Assembly: GCF_000952155.1 (NCBI RefSeq)
Contig: NZ_JYON01000022.1
Coordinates: 1 to 64,000, forward strand
Length of the DNA stretch: 64,000 bases
Origin: Aliterella atlantica CENA595
GTDB lineage: Bacteria > Cyanobacteriota > Cyanobacteriia > Cyanobacteriales > Chroococcidiopsidaceae
Direction of reading: 5' to 3'
A program made the translations under genes and the position numbers. This document shows positions 7,492 to 14,488 of the stretch, one piece after another. The notes beneath the pieces are model-generated. The model did not search any database. It worked only from the letters and a program-made list of their open reading frames with translations, and was not told where the DNA came from. How positions within the stretch are numbered: the stretch's first letter is position 1; every line of letters begins with the position of its first letter.

Positions 7492-9126
7492 ATGAAACGA
7501 GACGTTAATGCGGAGCTTGTACAGGCTCTAAAAGCGGCGATTGGATTGCTAGAAAAGGAGCAATACGCGCAGTTACGCAAAGATGTAATTTCTATCTGCG
7601 ATTACGTGGCAAATCCAATTTACCAAATTGCTGTATTTGCCCCGTTTAACTACGGCAAATCAACGCTGCTAAATGCGATGCTAGGTAGCCGTACTTTACC
7701 AATCGATCTAATTCCGACAACGGGTGCGGCTATTCGGGTTGGTTATGGAGATGAGCTAAAGACGTGCATTACTTTAACTGATGGTACGCACATAAACAGT
7801 CGCGGTACGGACATTTTGCAGCAATACGCGCTGTTAGACGAGCAAAGATGTATGCGTAGCGATGTTGCATCTGTAGATGTTTTCTATCCCCATCCTTTCT
7901 TGCAAACAGGTGTAGAGTTCCTAGATTTGCCTGGTACGAACGATCGCCAAGCCCAAGATGAGTTAGTACGCGATCGCTTGTTAACTATCGATTTGGTTGT
8001 ACAGGTACTAGATGCACGCAAGCTGATGACTTTAGGCGAGCGGGAAAATTTACGCGATTGGCTGGAGGGTAGAGGTATTACAACTGTCGTGTTTGTCGTT
8101 AATTTCCTCAATTTATTAGAAGCTGACGAGCAAAAAGAAGTATTACATCGCCTCCGGTTTGTAGCTGAAAGTTTCCGCTCCGAGTTACCGCCAGGAATTA
8201 GTAATTTGTATCGAGTTGATGCTTTACCTGCTTTACGAGCTAGACTTAAAGGCGATGTGGCGGCGGCTCAAACTAGCGGGTTAGCTACTTTTGAATCGGC
8301 TTTGCAAAATATAGCTGCGGTGCAAAAAGAAGAGAAAGATAACCGTTTGCAGCGCGTCCAAAAAGTTGCATCTCAAGTTAAAGTTGCTCTAGAAACCAAG
8401 AAACAAGCGATCGCTCAAGAAGTAGCCGCCGCCCAAGCAAAGCATCAAGCCAAAATTGAAATCAAACAAAAAGCTGAGACTTTAATTAAGCAAGGTTTTC
8501 AAGCTAGCAGCAGCACGTTTCAAAGCTGGTTGTATTTACCAAAATTGTTAGAACGCTATCAACTGGAAATTATTTTGGCTTTGCAACAAGGTAGTTTTAG
8601 TAGTTGGCAAGAACAGTTTAAATTAGCAGTTTTAGAATATCAAAAAGCAATCAATCAATGGATTGATAAAGCTTGCGACTTTTTTAATACAAACCACCCA
8701 GGAACGCTATCAATTGCCTTTCCTGCTGCGCCGCAAATATCTTTGCCCCCACCACCTACAAATACAACAAAATCGAGTAATAACGATATTACACCAGTTG
8801 CGATCGCAACTGGCTTTGGCTGGCTATTAGGAGGACCTGTAGGAGCAGCAGTAGTAGGGGGTGTTAGCTATATTTTAAACCAAAACAATGAGTTAGAGCA
8901 ACCCGAAGTTACGGTCGATTATCAGCAACAAATTACTCGAATTTATACTGAGGTTGCTAAAGATTATTTAACTCGTTTTAGCGAAGATGCTTTTGCCACG
9001 CTTTATCAATATGAGCAAACAGCATTGCTAGTAATTGGTTGTCAAAAGAATGCTGAAAAATTAGAAGTTAATGAGCAAAGTTATCAAATTCAACTAATAG
9101 AAAATTTACTGGAAAACCTAAGTTAA
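7492..9126 (+). CDS. Dynamin-like GTPase (second of tandem pair, divergent motifs)
   Basis: Protein of 544 residues, shorter than its upstream partner. G1 is APFNYGKST (50-58), where the first Gly of the P-loop is Ala; a G2 Thr pair lies in IPTTGAA; G3 is DLPGTND (145-151). The G4 position reads NFLN (204-207), so the nucleotide-specifying Asp is replaced by Asn if the alignment is right. A helical stalk follows, with a Lys/Ala/Gln-rich coiled coil at about 290-350, then a Pro/Thr-rich linker and a Gly-rich hydrophobic segment at about 435-475 that may insert into membrane. Bacterial dynamins often occur as unequal tandem pairs. The J-domain gene starts four bases downstream. Confidence 0.85.
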   Translation: MKRDVNAELVQALKAAIGLLEKEQYAQLRKDVISICDYVANPIYQIAVFAPFNYGKSTLLNAMLGSRTLPIDLIPTTGAAIRVGYGDELKTCITLTDGTHINSRGTDILQQYALLDEQRCMRSDVASVDVFYPHPFLQTGVEFLDLPGTNDRQAQDELVRDRLLTIDLVVQVLDARKLMTLGERENLRDWLEGRGITTVVFVVNFLNLLEADEQKEVLHRLRFVAESFRSELPPGISNLYRVDALPALRARLKGDVAAAQTSGLATFESALQNIAAVQKEEKDNRLQRVQKVASQVKVALETKKQAIAQEVAAAQAKHQAKIEIKQKAETLIKQGFQASSSTFQSWLYLPKLLERYQLEIILALQQGSFSSWQEQFKLAVLEYQKAINQWIDKACDFFNTNHPGTLSIAFPAAPQISLPPPPTNTTKSSNNDITPVAIATGFGWLLGGPVGAAVVGGVSYILNQNNELEQPEVTVDYQQQITRIYTEVAKDYLTRFSEDAFATLYQYEQTALLVIGCQKNAEKLEVNEQSYQIQLIENLLENLS

Positions 9127-9130
9127 TGTT

Positions 9131-9571
9131 ATGGACAGCTTTGAAGCGGAAAGAAGATTTAGAGCATGGGAAATTGAGCAAGAATTAGAGCAGCTAAAAG
9201 CTCAAATGAAAAATCCTCAAACTCCTCCGCAGCCTGCTAATACTAAATATACTCCGCCTACGAGCGATCCTAAAACGAAAAAGAAATATCTATCGCAAGA
9301 AATTGAGGAAGAATTAGAGCAACTAAAAGCTCAAATGAAAAATCCTCAAAGTCAAACTAAATATACTCCACCTATAAACGAGAAAAATAAACCATTTTAT
9401 GAAATTTTAGAACTCAAGCAAAGTGCTTCTCAAGATGAAATCAAGCAAGCCTACAAACGTTTAGTCAAAAAATGGCACCCCGATCTATTTTTTAATCATC
9501 CTAAACTGCAACTGCAAGCAGCAGAAAAGTTCAAAAAAATCAACGAAGCCTATAAAAAACTATCTAATTAA
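9131..9571 (+). CDS. J-domain protein with duplicated N-terminal module
   Basis: Protein of 146 residues. The C-terminal part (about 86-146) is a J domain: [20 protein letters not shown], then [12 protein letters not shown] with the HPD tripeptide required to stimulate Hsp70, then [11 protein letters not shown]. The N-terminal part holds two copies of an [17 protein letters not shown]-like helix (about 15-32 and 56-73) separated by a Pro/Thr linker, and the duplication is nearly exact at DNA level (about 9178-9220 and 9301-9350). It follows the second dynamin gene by four bases, suggesting a co-chaperone that brings DnaK to the dynamin complex, for instance for disassembly; this is inference. 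Its last four bases overlap the convergent pyrB stop. Confidence 0.85.
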   Translation: MDSFEAERRFRAWEIEQELEQLKAQMKNPQTPPQPANTKYTPPTSDPKTKKKYLSQEIEEELEQLKAQMKNPQSQTKYTPPINEKNKPFYEILELKQSASQDEIKQAYKRLVKKWHPDLFFNHPKLQLQAAEKFKKINEAYKKLSN

Positions 9572-10566
9572 AGAGAATTTCCAGCCTTACCGCTACCCAT
9601 TAAATACAGCAGCGCCATACGTACGGCAACACCGCTAGTTACTTGTTGTGAAATTAGGCTAAAATCTGGGTCATCCATTAAATCGGAACTAATCTCTACA
9701 CCGCGATTGACAGGACCAGGATGCAAAACTTTGACGTTAGGTTGACACAGTTGCAAGCGATCGCGCGTAATCCCGAATAATTGATGATATTCTCGCAAAC
9801 TCGGCAACAAATGGCTAGTCATGCGTTCTTTTTGTAACCTCAATGTCATAACAAAATCTGCATTTTGCAGTGCAGGTTCTATTTGCCAATGCAAAAATAG
9901 TTTCCCAGTACCAATACCATAATCGGCAAATAGCTTGGGTAAAAGTGTCGGCGGCGCTGCTAAATGGACTTCCGCACCGCTAGCTGTCAAACTCCAAATA
10001 TTTGACCTTGCAACCCGCGAATGTAATATATCACCTACGATCGCAATCTTTTTGCCTGCAAGCAATTCCAAACGCGGTTCTTGGGGGTTGAGTAACGTGC
10101 AAATAGTAAATAAGTCTAGCAAGCCTTGGGATGGATGCTCGTGTTGACCGTCGCCTGCATTGAGTACGCCTACTTTAACACCAAGTCGATCCATTTCCTG
10201 AGCGATCGCGCTTGGTACTCCCGATTCTTTATGGCGAATCACCATCATATCAGTTCCCATCGCCAAATAGGTCTTGGCGGTGTCTAAAATCGTCTCTCCT
10301 TTGGTTAAAGAAGATGTAGCAGCAGCAAAATTGAGTGTATCTGCGCTCAGGCGTTTGGCTGCAAGTTCAAAACTACTGCGAGTGCGAGTAGACGATTCAA
10401 AAAATAAATTAGCAACTACCTGTCCTTGCAATGTTGGCACTTTTTTTGTCCGCCGCGATAGTACCTCGCTAAAGCTAGCGGCTGTTTGCAAGACTGTATT
10501 GTACTCATCCGGTGTAAAGTCAGATAGGGATAGAACGTGGTTGCGAGTCCAAGTAGTATTAGCCAT
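9568..10566 (-). CDS. pyrB: Aspartate carbamoyltransferase catalytic subunit
   Basis: Catalyses carbamoyl phosphate plus L-aspartate to N-carbamoyl-aspartate, the committed step of de novo pyrimidine synthesis, in the cytosol. At 332 residues it is of normal catalytic-chain length. The carbamoyl-phosphate-binding STRTR (59-63), the [11 protein letters not shown] block (about 143-153) and the aspartate-domain [10 protein letters not shown] motif near residue 290 are all intact. It lies 21 bases downstream of the PadR regulator gene on the same strand and converges with the J-protein gene. No regulatory PyrI gene is nearby. Confidence 0.95.
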   Translation of the reverse strand: MANTTWTRNHVLSLSDFTPDEYNTVLQTAASFSEVLSRRTKKVPTLQGQVVANLFFESSTRTRSSFELAAKRLSADTLNFAAATSSLTKGETILDTAKTYLAMGTDMMVIRHKESGVPSAIAQEMDRLGVKVGVLNAGDGQHEHPSQGLLDLFTICTLLNPQEPRLELLAGKKIAIVGDILHSRVARSNIWSLTASGAEVHLAAPPTLLPKLFADYGIGTGKLFLHWQIEPALQNADFVMTLRLQKERMTSHLLPSLREYHQLFGITRDRLQLCQPNVKVLHPGPVNRGVEISSDLMDDPDFSLISQQVTSGVAVRMALLYLMGSGKAGNSL

Positions 10567-10587
10567 AAAAAAGTTTATATTTAGCTT

Positions 10588-11145
10588 TCATCTTTCTGCT
10601 GCTAGCTTGCCTAGTTTAACCAATGTTTCGTCGCACCAATCGATTAGTGCTTTAGTTGTATGCAGCTTGTAACTAGCTGTCATTTGCCAGTAGGGAATAT
10701 GAGGATTGTCAGTTTCCTTCTCTTGTAATTCTTGAGCGATCGCGCTGTACTTTTGCAATAGTTGCTGTTGCATTTCTCGAAACTGCTCTATATGGCGAAT
10801 GTTATCACTTACAGAAACCTGCTGCCCAAAAAAGAGCTTTAGCAAAATCTCGATTCTTTCTGCTGGAGGTTCTACAGGTTCTACTAACCACTGTTGCAAT
10901 TCCTGCTGACCTTTTTCTGTCAGCTTATAAATATGGCGATCGGGTTTGCCTAATTGTGACTCTACCGATCGCATTGCTAGCCCCTCAGCTACCAATTTTT
11001 TCAAGATCGGATAAATCTGTCCGTAGCTTTCGTTCCAAAAGTTGCTGGTGCTTCGTTCAATTTTCTTTTTGATGTCGTAGCCAGACATTGGACTTACACC
11101 CAACAAACCCATAATTGCATACTTGCTTTTGTTTTCTCTTGACAT
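10588..11145 (-). CDS. PadR family transcriptional regulator
   Basis: Protein of 185 residues with the PadR winged helix at the N terminus (ILGLL-like YAIMGLLGVSPMSGYDIKKKI, then FWNESYGQIYPILKKL and KPDRHIYKLTEKGQQEL) and the C-terminal dimerising helices typical of the PadR-s2 subfamily (about 95-185). Such proteins usually repress a divergent or neighbouring gene and respond to a small molecule or stress. The divergent SDR gene starts 92 bases away with a symmetric AGATA/TATCT array between them, the likely operator. pyrB follows closely and may be read through from the same transcript. Confidence 0.9.
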   Translation of the reverse strand: MSRENKSKYAIMGLLGVSPMSGYDIKKKIERSTSNFWNESYGQIYPILKKLVAEGLAMRSVESQLGKPDRHIYKLTEKGQQELQQWLVEPVEPPAERIEILLKLFFGQQVSVSDNIRHIEQFREMQQQLLQKYSAIAQELQEKETDNPHIPYWQMTASYKLHTTKALIDWCDETLVKLGKLAAER

Positions 11146-11154
11146 ATAGTTCTT

Positions 11155-11174
11155 AGATATGTATCTTCTAGATA
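11155..11174. promoter_or_regulatory. Putative PadR operator: alternating AGATA/TATCT half-sites
   Basis: Within the 92-base divergent region, AGATA (11155-11159), TATCT (11162-11166) and AGATA (11170-11174) alternate with spacings of two and three bases, forming two overlapping inverted repeats. The central ATATGTAT resembles the AT-rich symmetric sites bound by PadR proteins. It lies right upstream of the padR ATG (11145), fitting autorepression and control of the divergent epimerase gene. Confidence 0.55.
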
Positions 11175-11237
11175 TAAAAGCGAATGTAGGTTAAAAAACT
11201 CTAGCAACACCAGCATAGCTGTAGCAAAAGGAGCAAG

Positions 11238-12248
11238 ATGCAAGCATTTGTAACTGGTAGTACGGGATTGCTTGGCAATAACTTAGTGAGACTATTAATC
11301 GAGCAAGGCTACAAGGTCAAAGCCTTAGTGCGTTCAAAAGCAAAAGCAGCAAAACTATTTGCCGACTTAGATATATCGTTGGTTGAAGGCGATATGCTCG
11401 ATATCGATCGCTTTGCTTGCGAACTTGCAGGCTGCGATGTGCTATTTCATACGGCTGCATACTTTAGAGAATACTTTCAACCTGGAAATCACTGGCAAAT
11501 GCTGGAAGACATTAACATTACAGGCACGATGAAATTACTATCTGAGGCAGAAAAGCAAGGGGTCAAAAAAGTAATTTACATCAGTTCTGCGGGTCCCGTT
11601 GGCATGAAAGCCAATGGCGTTCCAGGTGATGAATCAACGCCGTACGATCTAGAAGCCGCAAAAAATCTGTACTTCAAGAGCAAAGTTGTAGCTGAAACTG
11701 CCATAGATAAATTTTTGCAGCAGCACTCGCTACCAGTTGTGTTAATTTTGCCAGGATGGATGTTTGGACCCCAAGATGCTGCGCCCACAAATAGCGGTAA
11801 ATTGGTGTTGGATTATCTGGCGCAAAAAATTCCTGGAATTATCGACGGCGGAGCTTGCATGGTTGACGCGCGAGATGTCGCGCAAGCTGCAATTAATGCT
11901 GTGGAAAAAGGAAAAAGCGGCGATCGCTACATTGTTGCCGGACAATATTTGAGTATGGAGAATCTGTTTAAATCTCTAGAAAAAGTTACTGGTGTTGCTT
12001 GCCCCCAGCGCCGCATTCCTTACCAAGCGACGTTAGTATATGCTTGGCTTGCAGATATGTATGCACGTTTGACAGGGGCAAAATCGGTGCTTCCCCTAGA
12101 AGGTGTCCGGACTATGCATCGCAAAAGACAAGTAACTTCGGCAAAAGCGATCGCCGAGTTAGCAGCTAGTTTTCGACCCTTAGATGAGACGTTGGGCGAT
12201 GTTGTTAACTGGTATCTTAACAGTGACCAAATAATTCGTAATTCGTAA
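11238..12248 (+). CDS. Extended SDR NAD-dependent epimerase/dehydratase (dihydroflavonol-reductase-like)
   Basis: Protein of 336 residues with the nucleotide-binding TGSTGLLGNN (6-15) of extended short-chain dehydrogenases, a YFKSK catalytic YxxxK (about 151-155) preceded by the ISSAGPV Ser segment, and a C-terminal substrate domain. It is close in outline to HpnA/dihydroflavonol-4-reductase-like proteins; the true substrate is unknown. AAGGAG lies ahead of the ATG. It is divergent from padR, which probably represses it. Oddity: the last eight codons (SDQIIRNS and stop) are encoded by STRR repeat units, so the natural C terminus has been overwritten or extended by a repeat. Confidence 0.85.
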   Translation: MQAFVTGSTGLLGNNLVRLLIEQGYKVKALVRSKAKAAKLFADLDISLVEGDMLDIDRFACELAGCDVLFHTAAYFREYFQPGNHWQMLEDINITGTMKLLSEAEKQGVKKVIYISSAGPVGMKANGVPGDESTPYDLEAAKNLYFKSKVVAETAIDKFLQQHSLPVVLILPGWMFGPQDAAPTNSGKLVLDYLAQKIPGIIDGGACMVDARDVAQAAINAVEKGKSGDRYIVAGQYLSMENLFKSLEKVTGVACPQRRIPYQATLVYAWLADMYARLTGAKSVLPLEGVRTMHRKRQVTSAKAIAELAASFRPLDETLGDVVNWYLNSDQIIRNS

Positions 12249-12265
12249 TTCGTAATTCGTAATTA
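12231..12265. repeat. STRR array, TAATTCG heptamer
   Basis: Four to five tandem units of TAATTCG begin inside the epimerase gene and continue past its stop. Ahead of it a single CAGTGACC unit of the other STRR family (12220-12229) is also within the coding region. The same heptamer arrays occur at 36593-36626, 40921-40957 and 56705-56738. Confidence 0.85.
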
Positions 12266-12387
12266 AAGAGGTACAAGCCCCTGACTTTAGTTATGGAAAA
12301 GAAAGAAAAATTTATGTCGTTGACCAGTTAATTCCTATACTTGACAGCAGGGGGAGTCGGCGGGGGTAGCTTGAGTTCAAGCGTAGC

Positions 12388-14484
12388 TTAAGTATCTGCC
12401 GTCAATACAAAGGGGTAGGGTTCGGCAATACCATAGCCTTGCGCGTAATCTATCCCAAGCTCGGTAATTTTTTGCAAAATAGCATCATTTTCCACAAATT
12501 CGGCAATAGTTTTTAGCCCCATCACATGACCGATTTGATTGATTGCTTCTGTGAGGGCTAAGTCTGTTGGTACATCAACAATTTCTTTGACAAAGTTGCC
12601 ATCAATTTTGAGGTAATCGATAGGTAGACTTTTCAGATAAGCAAATGAAGACATCCCACTACCAAAGTCATCTAGAGCAAAACTACATCCAAGATTTTTG
12701 AGTTCGCGAATTAGCTTGCTGGCATTGTTGAGATTGGTAATTGCTACTGTTTCGGTAATTTCAAAGCAAATTGCTTGCGGGGGAATTTGATGTAGGGCAA
12801 ATTGCTGCTGCAAAAATTCCATAAAGCGATCGTCATTAATACTCGCCCCAGAGAGATTGACTGCGTAGATATAGCCGCTATTTTCCCCCATATTTTGATA
12901 GTGCTGTCCTAAATAAGTAAACAGGGTGCGGATTACCCACTGGTCAATTAGATGCATCAGTCCGTAACGTTCCGCCGCAGGAATAAATGCCATTGGTGGA
13001 ACGATATTACCTGTTTCATCACGAAGACGCAGGAGTATTTCATAGTGTTGGAGATCGAAATCGTCAGCACCTACAGCAATAATTGGTTGGCAATAGAGGC
13101 AAAAACTATTGTTTTCTAATGCTTGTTGCAACTTGGATATCCATTGCATTTGACCGTAGGCTATAGCTAAATCGCGATCGTCTGCTTGGTAGATGTGGAC
13201 GCGATTGCGCCCAGTATTTTTAGCTGCATAGCAAGCCGCATCAGCCGCATTTAATAAGTTAGCTAAATCTGTTGTGTCTGCATTAATACCTACTAAACCG
13301 ACACTGACACCAATGGTAAAGATTTTATCTTGCCAAACAAAGCGAAATTCCTCTAACTTTTGCCGCAGTGTATCGGCAATCCTTAATGCTTGCTTAGTCG
13401 GGCAATTATTCAGTAATATGGCAAATTCATCGCCACCCAAACGCGCTACTATATCGGTGTTACGAACTTGGGCTGGTAATAAAGCTGCTACTTGGCGCAG
13501 TAGTTCATCTCCAGCGGCATGACCGCAGGTATCGTTGACAATCTTAAAGCGATCTAAGTCTAAATAACACAATGAGTGTATTTGACCTTGCTGTTGGGTG
13601 CTTATTAAGGCACTTTCTAAACATTGCTCGAATTCGTGGCGGTTAGCAAGTCCTGTAAGCGAATCGTGACTTGCCTGCCAAGCTAGACGTTGTTCGCTTT
13701 CGCGCAGCACTTCTTCGGCACGTTTGCGATCGCTAATGTCTCTAAAAACAATTACAGCACCTCTAATATCTCCCTCTTCGTTAAATATCGGTGCAGCACT
13801 GTCGTCGATGGGGATTTCTAGTTTGTCTTTGCTGAGCAAAATTGTATCTTCGGGTAAACCAACAACTATTCCTGTTTGCAAAGCTTTGGCGATCGGACTA
13901 TCAACTTCATTACGGGTTTGGGCATGAACAATGTTGAAGATTTCTGCGGCATTTTTGCCAAATGCATCTGCTTGTTTCCACCCTGTCAAAGCTTCAGCGA
14001 CGGGATTGAGTAAGGTAATACAACTTTTATTGTCGGTGGCAATTACAGCATCGCCTAAGCTAGTAAGAATTGTCTCTAGCCATTGTTCTCTTTCTTTTAA
14101 TTTGCGCTCTAACTTATTTCTGTGCAAAGCAATTTCGATTGCCGCGTGTAGTTCTCTTTCTCTAAATGGCTTAGTAATATAACCAAATGGCTCGGTATCT
14201 TTTGCCCTTTGGATGGTACTAATATCTGAATTAGCTGTTAAATATACTATGGGAACTTTGAATTTATCCCAGATAATTTCTGATGCTTGTATTCCGTCCA
14301 TTTTACCTTTGAGACGGACATCCATTAGCACTAAATCTGGTTTGGTAATTTCAGTTTCTCTAATAGCTTGTTCTCCCGAATCAGCGATCGCAGTAATTGT
14401 ATAACCAAGTTCTTCTAAATTCTCTTTGATATCTTCTGCTACAATTATTTCGTCTTCAACAATAAGAATTTTTATAGTATTCAT
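12388..14484 (-). CDS. Response regulator with PAS, GGDEF and EAL domains
   Basis: Soluble c-di-GMP regulator of 698 residues. Domains in order: REC (1-120, with LVLMDVRL holding the phospho-acceptor Asp and YITKPF the conserved Lys), a short coiled linker, PAS (about 135-255), GGDEF (about 270-430, intact LARLGGDEFA, so a diguanylate cyclase is possible) and EAL (about 440-690, with YEILLRL in place of EVLLR and the DDFG and FVKE metal residues present). Synthesis and breakdown of c-di-GMP are both conceivable. The upstream in-frame GTG (14505) overlaps the kinase gene; the ATG at 14484, four bases after the kinase stop, is preferred. It is the probable partner of that kinase. Confidence 0.9.
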   Translation of the reverse strand: MNTIKILIVEDEIIVAEDIKENLEELGYTITAIADSGEQAIRETEITKPDLVLMDVRLKGKMDGIQASEIIWDKFKVPIVYLTANSDISTIQRAKDTEPFGYITKPFRERELHAAIEIALHRNKLERKLKEREQWLETILTSLGDAVIATDNKSCITLLNPVAEALTGWKQADAFGKNAAEIFNIVHAQTRNEVDSPIAKALQTGIVVGLPEDTILLSKDKLEIPIDDSAAPIFNEEGDIRGAVIVFRDISDRKRAEEVLRESEQRLAWQASHDSLTGLANRHEFEQCLESALISTQQQGQIHSLCYLDLDRFKIVNDTCGHAAGDELLRQVAALLPAQVRNTDIVARLGGDEFAILLNNCPTKQALRIADTLRQKLEEFRFVWQDKIFTIGVSVGLVGINADTTDLANLLNAADAACYAAKNTGRNRVHIYQADDRDLAIAYGQMQWISKLQQALENNSFCLYCQPIIAVGADDFDLQHYEILLRLRDETGNIVPPMAFIPAAERYGLMHLIDQWVIRTLFTYLGQHYQNMGENSGYIYAVNLSGASINDDRFMEFLQQQFALHQIPPQAICFEITETVAITNLNNASKLIRELKNLGCSFALDDFGSGMSSFAYLKSLPIDYLKIDGNFVKEIVDVPTDLALTEAINQIGHVMGLKTIAEFVENDAILQKITELGIDYAQGYGIAEPYPFVLTADT

Positions 14485-14488
14485 TGTT

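Noticed and set aside
5421-9126. Reading the dynamin pair as a known LeoABC-type toxin secretion system
   Set aside because: Dynamin pairs are shared by several systems; the J protein and membrane protein are not part of that set and no toxin gene is near.
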